DNA of 64,000 nucleotides from Costus lasius. Taxonomy: Eukaryota; Streptophyta; Magnoliopsida; Zingiberales; Costaceae. Location of the stretch: positions 29,391,501 through 29,455,500 of the forward strand of contig CM050446.2 in assembly GCA_027563935.2 (NCBI GenBank), read 5' to 3'. Made by a program: the position numbers and the translations under genes. The notes beneath the pieces were generated by a model that was given only the letters and a program-made list of their open reading frames with translations, did no database searches and was not told where the DNA came from. How positions within the stretch are numbered: position 1 is the first letter of the stretch; every line of letters begins with the position of its first letter. Of this stretch, positions 10,855 through 22,411 are shown piece after piece.

Positions 10855-12072
10855 CAAGGAGAAGATTTGAGGATAAGAATCATCCAATTTCATCACCAAT
10901 CGAGGGAGAAATCAAAAGGATGTCCCTAGGGTTTGGCCTCTCGCTAAGAGGTGTAGAGGGCACCTTAGGCGGCGAAATTTTTAGGAGTGCTTCGCCCAAG
11001 GGAGGAGAGGATACATAAAAAATTTTAGATCGAAAGGAGTTCGATCCAGGGAGAAATCAGCATCGCAATTTTCAGCTGAAGGAGAAAGCTGCGAATTACT
11101 ATAGCACGCATACTGTAGCAGTTACTGTTCATCCGAGAAAAAAAATGACGGGCTGTGAAAATTTTCACAACCCCGTTAATTCAATAACTTTTCTATTCTT
11201 CCTCTTTCGAATTATGATTTTTTTATGAATTTTTATTGTATTTTTAACTCCATGGTAGCGTAACTTTCTTTTGAGACAGAGGGTGTAATCCCCTTAATTT
11301 CTTAATGACTAGATGATCTTTATTTCGTCAGGATAATTTTACTATGATAATTCTACTTATGTGATGATTGCCTTTAATTCTTTCTAGTTTCATATTATCA
11401 GCATGTATTGGAGTTTTTGTGATATGGACTGAAAAGTGACTTACAAAATCTTGGAACCCTAAAATTGAGAATTAGGAACTCATCGTAAGAAATTAGGTTT
11501 ATTCTTATTTCTAGATTTTAGAAGTTTATTGCCTTGTTGATAATCTAATCTAGGAAGAATTATTGAATTAAACATGAAGATATTGTAAGAAATTAAGTAT
11601 CAGATCGTTGGAAACCCTTAAGTAGAACCTGTGAAGCTAAATATGAAAGTATTTAGTTTTCACTTGCGATGATTGACATAGAGATTGGCTACATGAAAGT
11701 GATCTTTGATTTCTTTGTCAATGATTTACTTATCTTTAATATTGAATAAATCTTATGCGATAGTGAAGATTGGTTCTTTGTAAATTGTTTGCGTGAAAGC
11801 GAGACGATTTCTTTATAAAGTAAATTATATCGTTATCATAATAAGAATAAATTGACAAACATTTATTTATATCTAGTCATTGAAATTAAGGTGATGAAAC
11901 CCTAGTCCTAGCTTTTCTCTTTAATAATCCGTACACTTTCTGACCGTTTGCTTGCATCGTATTCGATTTGCATAGCTAGTGAGAAAACAACTTTTTGGTA
12001 CTTAACATGTAGGTCCCTGTGGTTCAATATCTTTTATTACTTCGAAGTATCCGTGCACTTGCGGACACAACA

Positions 12073-12468
12073 AGTTTTTGGCGCCGTTGTCGGGGACCTT
12101 GGTTTTTGTTGATATTGAAGAAATTGATAGTATTGCTAGACTTAGCTTTATTTGTTTCAGATTTTATTTTATTTTTTTGTTTTTGCAGATTTTGGATTTT
12201 TCACAAGTTGTGACAGGACTGTGATTTCTGAAATTTTTGAATTCGCTTGTGTTTAGTGTTTTCTGTTTTTGACAAAAAAAAGGAAGAAGAAGAAATTCTG
12301 ATTAATTGGTGTTGGATAATCTTTCTGTTTCTATTCTAAAAATTTTGAGTTTACACGATTCTTCTATTTGTTTGTACACAGGACTCTTAGATCTTGATAG
12401 ATTTTATTTCTTGTGAACTCTAAAATCATAAATTTTTTAGTTGTGTAGAAAAGCTTTGATTTGAAGAT
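12073..12468 (+). other. A2 primer site and 5' UTR
   Basis: The primer-binding site TGGCGCCGTTGTCGGGGA lies at 12079-12096, with one mismatch to the tRNA-Asp complement. It is followed by about 370 bp of T-rich non-coding sequence. The N-terminal gag domain expected here is absent. Confidence 0.8.
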
Positions 12469-13738
12469 ATGTCTCTTAATCACAACTCGTGGATAACTAA
12501 AAGAGGTGAGGTATACATGTCACAAGCTAAGTATAAAGATTCATGGTGCACTCTTGTGAAAAAGGTAGATTCTTTGGCTCATAAATTAGATACTTTTAAT
12601 ATGCACCCTGTTATGACATCTTATTCTTCTATTATATGTGATATTTGTGGATGTTTTGATCACTATGCTTCTGATTGCCAATTTTTAAGTCCTCCAAATC
12701 TCAATTCACCATGGTACCAAGATGATCAATACTATTCTAGAAGGGAAAATCACCAAACTTTTTTTTATAAGGATTGCTCAAACTATATTTCAGAACCATA
12801 CTTTGAGGATACTGAAAAATCTAGCTTAGAGATAATGTTTGAAAAGTTCATGAAACAAAGTGAGGAAGCACATGAGACCCTTAAACATATGAATTCTAGA
12901 ATGGATAATATGAGTGCTCATTCTGAAATGCTAGAAACCCAGATAGCACAATAAGGTTGTTTATTTGAGTTTGATTTGGAAACTGAGGAAATTAATTTAG
13001 AAAAGTCCCCCTCTAATTTTGGTAATTTTGAAATTGATTTTTTTTGAGAACATTAATGAATCTCACTCTGATTTTGATAAATTTGTAATTGATTCATTTA
13101 ATAAATTATTTGTGGAAAGGTTTGAGGAAATTGATTTTGAAAAATCCCCTTTTGATTCTAGTGATAGTTATGAAATTGATTCTTTTGATGATATATTATT
13201 TGTGGTTAAATCTGATGAAGGATATGAGGGAACTGATTTAGAAAAGTCTCACTCTGACTTTGTTGGTAATTTTGAAATTGATAAATTATTTGTTGATGGA
13301 CATGAGGAACTAGAAAATGATTTAAAAATTATGAATATTGATGAATCTCACTATGAAGTTTTGCTCATATCTACTATTCAACCTTCTGATTTGTTTGAAA
13401 AATTATGCTTTATTGAGGAATCTAATGTGAGACAGAAAGACTATTTTGATGATCCAATACTTGAATCTTTTGATCGAAGTCCTATTGCAATTGAAGATAT
13501 AAATTTGAAGAAAGGACTAATGATTTTACTTACTGACAAATATAGGAAGATCATAAAATACCCTTTGAGTGGAATTGAAAATATTGATTTTGATTTCTGC
13601 ATATTTGAGAAAGCCACGTTGATCGTATTTTATATGAAATTTTGGATGTTTGGATTAGTGACTAAACTTTTAGGACAACGGAAATACAGAAAATTGTATG
13701 TTATTTACTATGGTACTGATCCACCTGCTTCGCCATAA
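12469..13738 (+). pseudogene. A2 truncated gag fused to acidic repeat ORF
   Basis: Residues 1-161 (12469-12954) match only the C-terminal part of Athila-like gag. They start at the ALNHNxW block and have a perfect CCHC knuckle (C57, C60, H65, C70) and a coiled-coil-like tail ending ETQIAQ. A TAA stop at 12952 and a one-base shift in a T run at 13039-13046 separate this from a 239-codon acidic frame (13019-13738). Three to four degenerate repeats of about 40 residues recur in that frame, built on EKS[PH], NFEID and LFV, rich in D, E, F and S. It replaces protease and pol. I recognise no domain in it. The end is followed by the usual post-ORF hairpin, so it occupies the pol position. Confidence 0.7.
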
Positions 13739-13774
13739 TATTTGGGTTTCGGTCAAACTATGAACCTAAAAATT

Positions 13775-13800
13775 AGCGCTTATTGGGAGGCAACCTAAGC
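13775..13800 (+). other. Post-ORF hairpin motif (A2 copy)
   Basis: AGCGCTTATTGGGAGGCAAC followed by CTAAGC. The TTGGG/CCTAA stem, with one G-U pair, encloses AGGCAA. It lies 36 bp after the stop of the acidic ORF. Confidence 0.75.
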
Positions 13801-13915
13801 AGTCTTACATTAGTTTTTATTTTTATTTATTTTAACAGTTTTTATATATATTTATATGTATACTATTTTTTTTGTAGGTGAGTCTAAAATTTTTTCGTGA
13901 AAACAATGATTTTTG

Positions 13916-14035
13916 AATATTACGGCAAGGCCATAATTTTTATTACGGCCGTAATTTTGTGTTATTATTGACTAGAATATTTTACACCCATGCCGTAATT
14001 ATTTTTACACCTGTAATTTTTTTTTAAAAAAATCT
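13916..14035 (+). repeat. Internal palindrome array of A2 (short)
   Basis: Two units, at 13919-13956 (TTACGGCAAGGCC..GGCCGTAAT) and 13981-14019, matching the motif and spacing of the A2 LTR array. Confidence 0.7.
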
Positions 14036-14640
14036 GCATTATGCTTCCTGCACTCTGACTTCTGCTTATCTGATTAGGTGTGTTCTCGTAGTGATTTTAA
14101 GAAACTAGAGCAGCAAAATTTTTAGTCTTTGGCACAAACATAAACAACTCATCTTTTACTATTATTTGGATATTTTTATTAAATTTTAAAGTCCATGGAT
14201 CATCTTATGACGCATAGCATCTTTTGGTACTTGATTAATTCCTACAGTCAGTTTTATTTACTAATCTGATTAGCGTTTTTGTTGCAGGTATTTAAGATGC
14301 TTTAATGAGTTGTAACCCTGAGATTTTACATGAATAGGAAGAACATGTTTCATTCTATCTCTTGGATTTGTTGGTTTCATTAAAATATTTTCAGACCATT
14401 CTAGGAAGCATGGCAACTTTTGAAGTCTGATTAATTTCTGTGCAGTTTTAATTTAGTAATCTGATTAGCCCTCTTTCTGTTAATACCCTAAATTCCTAAC
14501 AGATACTGATCCTTTATTTTTCATATGCCTGGAAAGAACAAGTTTTATTCTACTACATGGATCTGTCTGTTTTCTTTGTGGATCATTAGATCTTATTCTT
14601 TGGCATAGCAACTTTTCGTAAATAAATCAGTGGCTACTCT
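14036..14640 (+). repeat. Degenerate tandem repeat, about 190-bp unit
   Basis: AT-rich, no coding support. Blocks AGCAT(C/G)..ACTT, CTGATTAATT, CAGTTTTA..TTTA and TAATCTGATTAGC occur near 14215 and again near 14406. GGAA(A)GAACA.GTTT.ATTCTA follows in both, and a third partial copy starts near 14604. Spacing is about 190-195 bp. Confidence 0.6.
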
Positions 14641-16110
14641 ATTTGTTTTCAACCAGCTGCTGTTTCTTTTGCCTCCCAGCCAAAGTTTCCGCTGCTAACC
14701 TTCTTCTCCAGCAACCTCTATTTTCTTCACTAATAGCTTCTTTCTCCAGATGGTGCCTTCTCTTCAGCGGCCACCACTTGCGGCACCTTCTGCAGGTTCT
14801 TCCAGCCGCCTCTGTAGCCGCTGTGCCCCTCTTCTCTAGATCCAGAGCAGCAACATCTTCCACTTTTGTTCCAGTCAGAAAAAGCAATAGCTGCCCAACT
14901 TCTCAGCTTCATCGCCAGGAATTTCTATTTCCCGGCACCGCAACCACCAGATCTTCTCGTCCAGCAGCTTCGTCTTCGCCAGCCAGCTGCTGCAACTTTG
15001 CCAGATCTTCCAGGCAGCAGCCTTTTCCTCCAGAATGACTGCCGAGTACTTGTTTCCAGCCGGCATATTTTCCCCAGCACTCCGTCACCACCTCTGTTCC
15101 GCTTCCAGACAGATCCCCTCTGATTTCACCAGCTAGCGTTTCCGCTTCCATCTCCAGTTGGCAGCTTCACATCTAATTCTCGCAGCCGCTGTTCCCAACT
15201 GCATCTAGCTTCGTCCCCAGATTTAACAACCGCCAAAGCTTCCAATTCCAGATCTGCCAGCATCGTCAAGCTTGTTCCCGATGGATCTGTTCACAACTTC
15301 TGTCACTGCCCTGATTTTGCCATTTGCTGCAGCTTCTCCATGGCGACAATGAGTTTTCAACAAGGGAACGTCGCCATGTCTTGAGCAGCCACTCGCAAGG
15401 CTTCTATCGACGATGATATTATCGACTACAGCTGCCTGCTACATCTTCTTCAGCTTGTTTTCCCAGCGCGTGCTTGACTTCAGTTCACCTCAAAATCCAC
15501 AGCCGGAAGGCTCTCTGAATCTAGCAGTAGCTTCTCTCGTTGCCCTATTATCACTGCTGTAAACTTCATCTTCTAGCGACAGTAGCTTCAAGCATCAGCC
15601 GGCAGCCTCTGTTCCCACTCTACTACTTTTGATCCAGACGCCACATCTTTCTTAGCCATCTGGCAGGGTGCATCTTCAGCCGGCAGCAGGAATTCGCAGC
15701 GACAACTTGCCTCGGCCGAAAAATTTGCTGGAGCACTGCCACAACCTAGAATCTCATCCAGCAGCTTACGCTATGCAACATCTACCACTACCTCTTCAAA
15801 CTATTTGGAAGCAACATTTTATTTTATTTTTTTTTATTTAGTAGAAAAATCTTCATCATTAGTAACTCTTATTTTTTTTTAGCCGTGCAGTGTCAAATCT
15901 CGCCCCCTGCCAGCCGACAACTTCACCTCCAGGACTGTAGTCTCCAGTAGGCCATTAGAGACTACTCATTATCACTTTTGCGTCGGCGACTCTTCATCTT
16001 CGTTGCTAGTAGCTCCTCTGTTGGTATCTATTCCACATTAGCTCTTCCACCGGCACCCTCCTCAGATCTCCAGCGACATCTCTGATTTTCCTTTGAGAAA
16101 AATATTATTT
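14641..16110 (+). other. GC-rich, CAGC/TTC-rich segment of unknown origin in A2
   Basis: Composition changes sharply from AT-rich to C/G-rich with short recurring words (CCAGC, CAGC, CTTC, CCGGC). Overlapping ORFs on both strands (for example 14643-15038 plus, 14909-15151 minus) reflect the composition; none has a family signature or a convincing start. It sits where the GC-rich leader and ORF3 lie in B1, C and E. It could be a hugely expanded leader, captured host DNA or cryptic simple sequence; I cannot decide. Confidence 0.55.
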
Positions 16111-16934
16111 TTTGTTAAAGTAAGATACTATTTTTGGGCCGAGCCTTATGTATTTAAAATTGCATAGGTAATTTTTCAGAAGGTGCATCTTTGGACCCAG
16201 CCGCATCTGGTCTGACGCTACACCTCGGACGATGATTGAGTTTGCTAAAGTATTATTGGGTGAGTATTGTTTGCACTTTCTAGTGATCTTATTCGATATG
16301 ATTGTACGGTATTGCTACTTGATTTGTTTTGTTATTTGCTATAATTGTATCACATACTGAGATTTCTATTCAATGTGGTTGCTTGAATATATCATTTTAC
16401 ACTTTTGACTATGATTGTATAAGTTTGATACTTCACACCTTTTGCATTGATATTGACATTTTTGATGTTTAAATTTTTTTTATAACTTGAATCCATGAGA
16501 TGAGAGGAGTGTGGATTAAATATTGATGATAATTATTTATGCATGTCAATGCCTGTGAATGGAGATATACCTATTATGCTAAATTTATTTCTTCAATATA
16601 TATCAACTTGTTGAAATCCTTCATTGATTGATGCATAAGGTTTTGGGTAGGTATGTTGTTTGATGAATGCAATCTAAGAGTGAAACATCTTTTTTGAATA
16701 AAATGAGCATATGAGTGTAATTTTTGAATTAATATCAACTGATTAACCTAGTTGATGTTTAGTCTATTTTACTATTTGTTGGGAAGAAAGAATCCGAGAT
16801 CCAAAGAGAGAAAGAGACTCCCCTACTTGGCACTGTGTAAAATTGACAGTGGTACCGAAGATATGAGTTGAAGTCTATGAAAAAAGGAGAGAAAGAATGA
16901 CACCTCTACTTGGCACTGTATTAATTTGTAGTGG
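16111..16934 (+). other. A2 3' UTR, upstream part
   Basis: AT-rich non-coding sequence homologous to the 3' UTRs of A1 and E. It contains the hairpin at 16831-16851 and a second, partial hairpin (16914-16933) split by the insertion of C after AGTGG. Confidence 0.7.
16831..16851 (+). other. 3' UTR hairpin (A2 copy)
   Basis: CACTGT and ACAGTG form a 6-bp stem around a 9-nt AT-rich loop, followed by GTACC. The closing pair is T-A where B1 has C-G. A second copy at 16914-16933 keeps CACT/AGTG plus a G-U pair. Confidence 0.75.
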
Positions 16935-18341
16935 TGATGACATGCAAAAATATGATATTTCGTGACTTAATTCTATTATTATTTTGGAGTAAAATGCATG
17001 CTTCGTCTCATTTATGCACTCAAATGCTTCATATTCTTCAAAGTCTTCACTTTTCCCCTGTTTTATGAAAATGTATGTTTTTGGCCTCAAAATTGATGGA
17101 ATTTGGAGAATTTGAAGGTATGGGATGATTTCTCATGATGAGGCGAAGCTACACGCCAAATTTTATCTCAAACGGAGCCTTCTACAGAGTGCACGGTCAT
17201 GGGTGTGCATCCATGCACGGCCGTGCATTGTAAGTCATCAAAATCGTCCTAACCGAGCCGTACACGGGCGTGCCCGTGCACCGATACACGGCCGTGCATC
17301 ATCCCGTGAAGCTTCGACAGGCGCTCGGTATTTCGGCCATAACTTTCTATTCTTAGCTCAGAATTGAACGAAATATAGGGAGACCTTCCCAACTTGGATA
17401 CGCACATTTTGGGACTGGAATCATTGGATTTGATCAAGCGGTTGCGGAGAACGAAGTGAAAGGGCGACAACCTTAGGGTTTGGGGCGATTTTCTGGGCAA
17501 CAACACTGTTCCGGCTTGATTTCTTTGTCGTTCCGGCGTGGATCTTCATGCTGGACCTTCTTCCATCAAGGATCTACCCTTCCCTTTGGTTTGAATCAAC
17601 TTTTGTGAGAGATTTTATGTAGTGAACGATGAATCTTGTAGCTTAACTCTATTTTCGGGGTTTGGGGGTAGCCCACTGTAAGAATACTTGATATTAATGT
17701 TTGACCTATTTATTTCTCATATTTATCTTTGTTCTTATTCATGTTTAGGATATTTTATCTCGTGTTTATGTACTGGCCATACGTATGCATGTCTTAGATG
17801 TCAAGGGAAGGACTGAGAGGTGAACCTTGATCGTCGGAACCCCTTAGACTGGACTGGTGATTTCGTGTTGCGAGAGCACTCGAAATCACCCGAGGAACCC
17901 TAATCCTTCACAGATCCCATTGGATCCGACTTAACCCGGTAAGCCACGAGAGTAGGAGACTTGGGTTAAGTTGGATACCGGACTGTGTCCTAAGAGGGAG
18001 CGTGTCTGTACCCTAGGAAGGATTACTTTGAGAACTCAGATAAAACTCAATTTATAATATCGAACCATAATATTTCTGCATGCTTCAGTGTGGTAAAACT
18101 AAAAACCCCGAATATCTCTCATAGATCTAAAACCCTGTTTGCTTTGCTCTTTGCTTTGCTTGATTTAAGTCTGTTTTAGTTTAATTACTTGCACTAGGAT
18201 TTTAGCTATTTCTCCCTTAATCATTTACCTAGCTACAAGTTGACCGATCAGTTAGTACTTGACCCTAGTCCCTGTGGGTTCGATCTTATTTATTACGCGA
18301 TAGACCGTGCACTTGCGGTAGCAGCCGTCTAAGCTCTATCA
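16935..18341 (+). repeat. C left (5') LTR
   Basis: Length 1407 bp, TGATGACATG to CTCTATCA. It holds the GCACGG..CCGTGC palindrome array (17186-17315) and the conserved U5 end with CCCTGTGGGTTCGATCTTAT and CCGTGCACTTGCGG. The 3' kilobase is repeated at 22412-23412. Confidence 0.92.
17186..17315 (+). repeat. Palindrome array in C LTR (TGCACGG..CCGTGCA type)
   Basis: Units near 17189 (TGCACGGTCATGGG..), 17213 (TGCACGGCCGTGCA at 17214-17227) and 17260-17302 (ACACGGGCGTGCCCGTGCA, then ACACGGCCGTGCAT). The core is a self-complementary GCACGGCCGTGC. Confidence 0.85.
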
Positions 18342-18347
18342 AGTTTT

Positions 18348-18365
18348 TGGCGCCGTTGCCGGGGA
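18348..18365 (+). other. C primer-binding site (tRNA-Asp)
   Basis: TGGCGCCGTTGCCGGGGA, a perfect complement of the tRNA-Asp 3' end, 6 bp after the LTR. Confidence 0.92.
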
Positions 18366-18532
18366 CTAGGTTGCCAATATTAACACGATCAGAAAATTTG
18401 TAGACTTGGTTTAGTTAGATTTCATTTTCTTTTTATTCGGTTTGTTTACCTATTGTTTCTTTACTCTTTGTTTTTAGTTGTAATTTTTGTTTGGTGCGGT
18501 GCTACTAATCTCTTTTATCTAGGTACTTGTTT

Positions 18533-20918
18533 ATGCCCAGCAATACTACGCGAACAGGGGAAATTGTACCAGGAGACCTGGAGATAGAGCGTACTTTTCG
18601 TTTGGTCAGAAGAAACTTAAAAAGGCTGAAGCTTGAAGGACAATTTTCTGACAGTCAAACGATGGAAGCCAATCGCTCGTTGAAGGACTTTGCAGCACCC
18701 ACCATCTCTAGTGTGCACTCGAGCATATCGCGACCGGCTATCGAAGCTAATAACTTCGAGATCAAGCCATCTCTCGTACGAATGGTGCAACAGAATCAAT
18801 TTAGTAAAGCAACTACTGAAGATCCTAATCTCCATTTATCTATTTTTTTAGAATGCTGCGACACTCTTAAGATTAATGGTGCTCCCCCTGATGCTATTAA
18901 ACTAACACTTTTCCTTTTTCACTCAGGGACTGAGCCAGAGCATGGTTACAATCACTACCTCAGGGTTCCATCACGACGTGGGATCAGCTCTCTCATGCCT
19001 TTTTGTCTAAATATTTCCCACCGATCAAGACAGCTCAGTTAAGGAACCAATTTACTAACTTTGCTCAACGAGATGGAGAGTCCCTTTATGAAGCATGGGA
19101 CCGGTTTAAGGAGTTACTAAGGATGTGCCCGCACCATGGTTTACAGAAATGGGTACTTATTCATATATTTTATGGTGGTTTACTTTACCAGACTAGACTT
19201 TTTGTAGATGCTGCTGCTAGTGGGGCACTAATGAACAAGAATATCGATGGCGCTATAAAATTGATTGAGGACATGACACTCAATCACTTCCAATGGTCAG
19301 GAGAAAGAAACCAACATGTAAGAGGCTCAGGTAAGTATAATTTGGATATGTTGAGTTCACTGGTGGCTAAGGTAGATTCATTGTCACATAAATTTGATTC
19401 TATGAATGTATCTACCTCTAACTTTGTCACTTGTGAAGTTTGTGGAGTAACAAACCATTTTTCTAATGATTGTTATATCTTGAACACTCATTCAGATCAA
19501 TTCAATGCTATTGGAAATTACAGGGACCAGAACGACCCATCCTCGAGCGCATATAATCCGGGATGGAGGAATAACCCGAATTTCTACTATGGACTTAATT
19601 AAGGGCATGCCCTTCACACAAATTTTGCTAATCCAAATTCTTCTTCTAATTTCAAGCCTCCTCTCGGGATCCAACTTCCATTTGCTAATCAAAAACAGCC
19701 AGAACCACCAAACGGGTCGAAACTTGAGTTGATGCTGGAAAAGCTCCTCACCATGCAAATTAAACAACAAGATGACACCAGTGAATATATGCGCCAGCTG
19801 AACTTGAAAATAGACTCCGTGTCCACACATTGTAAGGATATTGATGATCGACTTACTCAGCTTACTCGATGAGTTGATGCATCCTCAAAAGCTCAAGATG
19901 AAGTCAACCCCACTGAGCACTGTAATGCGATCACAACGAGAAGTGGAATCCAATTAGAAGACCTTTCACTTGAAAAGAACTCACTGGTCAATCCAGAGCC
20001 AGAACAACAAATCTCCAATGCACCAAGGAGCATGTCTACATTCCACCTCTACCATATAAACTGCCCATCCCTTTTCCTCAGCGTCTAGCTAAGGCTAAAT
20101 TGGATCAGCAGTTTGGAAAATTTTTGGAGGTATTGAAGAAGCTCCACCTCAATATTCCTTTTACAGAGGTAATTTCTCAGATGCCCACTTATGCCAAGTT
20201 CCTTAAGGACATTCTAACCAATAAAAGGAAAATAGAGGAACATGAAATGGTGGCGTTGACAGGAGAATATACAGTAATCATCCAGAATCAGCTACCTCCT
20301 AAACTTGAAGATACTGATAGTTTTTCCATCTCATGCAGAATTGGCAACATCTCATTTGAAAGAGCACTCTTGGACTTGGGGGCCAGCGTTAGTATCATGC
20401 CGCTCTCTATCTTTAAGAAGCTAGACTTGGGGGATCTGAAACCAACATCTAAAGTTCTTCAGCATCCCAATAACTCTACACATCAACCAGTGGGAATTGT
20501 GGAAGATGTACCCATTAAAGTCGGGGAATTCTTCATTCCAGTGGACTTCGTGGTTTTAGATATGACGGAGAATTCCGGACTTCCTATTATATTGGGCAGG
20601 CCATTCCTTGCTACAGCCGGAGCTGTAATAGATGTCAAATATAGAAAACTGTCATTGAACATTTGTGAGAATATCTTGAAATTTGACCTTTCTATTGATA
20701 ATGAGAAATCATCTTTTTCAGGTTCCTGTTGCAGCATTGAGGTGGTGGAAGAGAATGCCGAATCATCAAGAGGCATGAAGGGATGTTTTGAAGGAGAGCT
20801 TGACGACTTGGCCAATCCAAATGAAGAGAAGGTGTTGGGCTATATGACCTTCATAGATGATGGTCTGGGAGTTGACCCTAAGAGAGTGCAACATGGAGCG
20901 CTGGAGACAAGGAATTGA
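18533..20918 (+). pseudogene. C gag-protease
   Basis: The start at 18533 (MPSNTT) follows the T-rich leader and aligns with D's start at 58816. Gag N-terminal block ERTFRL and EANNFEI (18590-18770); gag core broken by a frameshift near 18935; then KYFPP (19009), GESLYEAWDRFKEL, VDAAASGALMNK, and a perfect CCHC knuckle with CEVCG near 19435. Stops at 19600 and 19870 and a shift near 20040 precede the protease (20100-20918). Its linker reads NIPFTEVISQMPTYAKFLK and its active site is LLDLGASVSIMP, with ILGRPFLA later. After about 60 residues with no known domain the frame ends, with no RT or integrase. Confidence 0.88.
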
Positions 20919-21284
20919 AGGGCATTGAGAGAACTTTAGAGTTTAACTATCTTCTTGTTCCATATCATTTAAGAACAATAATAATTGTACTGTTGTATTT
21001 GATGTTCATCTTAATAGGTACAATTTTCAGGCGACGAAGAAGGCGGAGACTACATGCCCTTTATTTTGGCTCTGCTCCACCAAGACCACCATGATTATTT
21101 AGACATTGGTCAAGCTAGTGACCCTAAAGAAGCGCTTGTTGGGAGACAACCCAACCTCTTGTTTACTCTTTTGTTTTCTTATTTATTTTCATACCTTAGA
21201 CTTTGTTATTTTTTTTTCAGTTTTTCTTTCATATTTATGCTTTCTAAGTTGTACCATACTGATGGGAATTTTTTTGGATTTTTC
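20919..21284 (+). other. C region after protease, with post-ORF hairpin
   Basis: Non-coding. The post-ORF motif AGCGCTTGTTGGGAGACAAC plus CCAAC lies at 21131-21155; its stem GTTGGG/CCCAAC encloses AGACAA. The outer pair is G-C where E has C-G. T-rich sequence follows to the array. Confidence 0.7.
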
Positions 21285-21545
21285 AGGCATCACCGAGCCA
21301 TGCATGGCCGTGCACGGCTCGGTAAACTCTTCTACACTTAGAACTGAGAGCTGCATGGGCAGGGGTGTGAAGCGGTACATGGCCGTGCACCGCTGAGACT
21401 ACTTAGACCGAGACGTGCACGGGTGTGCCCGTGCACCGATGCACGCCCGTGCATTGTAAGTGAACTCAGATGAATTCTTCAGCCGAGCGTTGCACAGGCT
21501 AGGCCATGCATCGATACATAGCCGTGCACGATATGTTATAAAGGG
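21285..21545 (+). repeat. Internal palindrome array of C
   Basis: Four to five units of the C-type motif: CATGCATGGCCGTGCACGG at 21299-21317, ACATGGCCGTGCACCG near 21376, GCACGGGTGTGCCCGTGCA (21417-21435) with GATGCACGCCCGTGCA after it, and a decayed unit at 21505-21531. Spacing is about 65-80 bp. Confidence 0.85.
21537..21543 (+). promoter_or_regulatory. TATA-like box after internal array of C
   Basis: TATAAAG in ATGTTATAAAGGGAG directly follows the last palindrome and precedes a GC-rich leader, the same order as in the LTR promoters of A2 and D. Suggests an internal promoter for ORF3. Confidence 0.5.
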
Positions 21546-22036
21546 AGCTGCCTGCACACCCACGTACACACCCGTGTATGAAACCCTAGCGCCACCGCTG
21601 CCGTCCAGATCTGTCACCTCCGGTACCCGATCGACCGCCGATGACCTCCCAACGTCTTCCCCATCCTCCAGCGACTCTTTCCCCCAAGTTTCCAACATCG
21701 ATCCGTGCATCTTGCCGCCGAGCGCTGCTGCCCTAGCTTCTGTTGTCGCCCGCGAGTCTGCCACCACCGACCTCCCCCCTTCACCTATGACGCCTCTTCA
21801 CCACCTGCTGCTACCTTTCTATATAGCCAGATATGTCTAGCCGCAAGCAAGCCACTTCCAAGCACCACGCCTCCTCTTTCCACGATGCCCAGGACGACAC
21901 CAAGGGCTTAGTTATTGACGCATTGGCAGAGCTTCGAGACCTTGAGGCTGAAGTCGAACGTTAGGGACAAGTCCAATCTTCTATTATGGAATCTGTCCAG
22001 GAGCTTCAGGCGAGACTGCGTCGGCATTGGGGATGA
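21544..22036 (+). pseudogene. C GC-rich leader and ORF3 remnant
   Basis: 21544-21832 is C/G-rich leader without a credible frame. At 21833 an ATG opens 43 codons beginning MSSRKQATSK, with an acidic, leucine-heptad-like stretch (LAELRDLEAEVE). After a TAG at 21962-21964 the same frame runs to 22036 (MESVQELQARLRRHW). It may join the beginning and end of an ORF3 whose middle, the conserved domain, is deleted. The match is by position and coiled-coil character only. Confidence 0.45.
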
Positions 22037-22411
22037 GCATCATTGGTTTCACCCATCACTTGGTCAGCTTTCTATTTTTCAAGTAGTTTTCTTTATTCTA
22101 GTTGTTTGTTTTCTTTAGTCACTTCTTGGTAGTTTTAATTTTTTCGCTTTTATTTCTTGCATGCATTGTTAGTTAGTTATGCCAACATCTTTAGTGTCTT
22201 GCCCAAACCCTACTTTTCTCTATGTTATTTGCTTTGTCTTCTAGTATTGCATTGTTCTATGACTACTTGATTGCTTGGGATGGGATTCTTGACTTTTATC
22301 TGCCAATGGTCTATAATGGTTATGGTTTGCACATATGATTCTTTGGTTTATTTTAGTTGATTGATGTAATTAACCCGATTCATTATTGGTAGAATCCTAA
22401 AGAGTATTCTT
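22037..22411 (+). other. C 3' UTR fragment
   Basis: T-rich non-coding sequence that ends where right-LTR similarity starts (about 22412). The hairpins near the 3' LTR seen in A1, A2, B1 and E are missing, which fits a deletion that also took the first part of the right LTR. Confidence 0.6.

Larger units (their letters stand above)
10277..12072 (+). repeat. A2 left (5') LTR
   Basis: Length 1796 bp, TGATGATACG to GGACACAACA. Order: U3 with the palindrome array (10541-10740), TATA-like box (10848-10854), a GC-richer leader (10900-11100), AT-rich U5, and the conserved end with TTATTACTTCGAAGTATCCG and GTGCACTTGCGG. The right copy has a deletion of about 55 bp near 24095 relative to this one. Confidence 0.92.

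Noticed and set aside
14643..15151. Overlapping ORFs on both strands in the GC-rich part of A2
   Set aside because: GC-rich sequence has few stops; no family signature, no consistent start, both strands equally open.
18348..18365. tRNA-Asp gene
   Set aside because: Only 18 bp complementary to the tRNA end, next to the LTR: a primer-binding site.
21399..21911. Host gene suggested by the GC-rich ORFs in C
   Set aside because: The stretch contains the palindrome array and leader of element C, and its position matches the leader in B1 and D.
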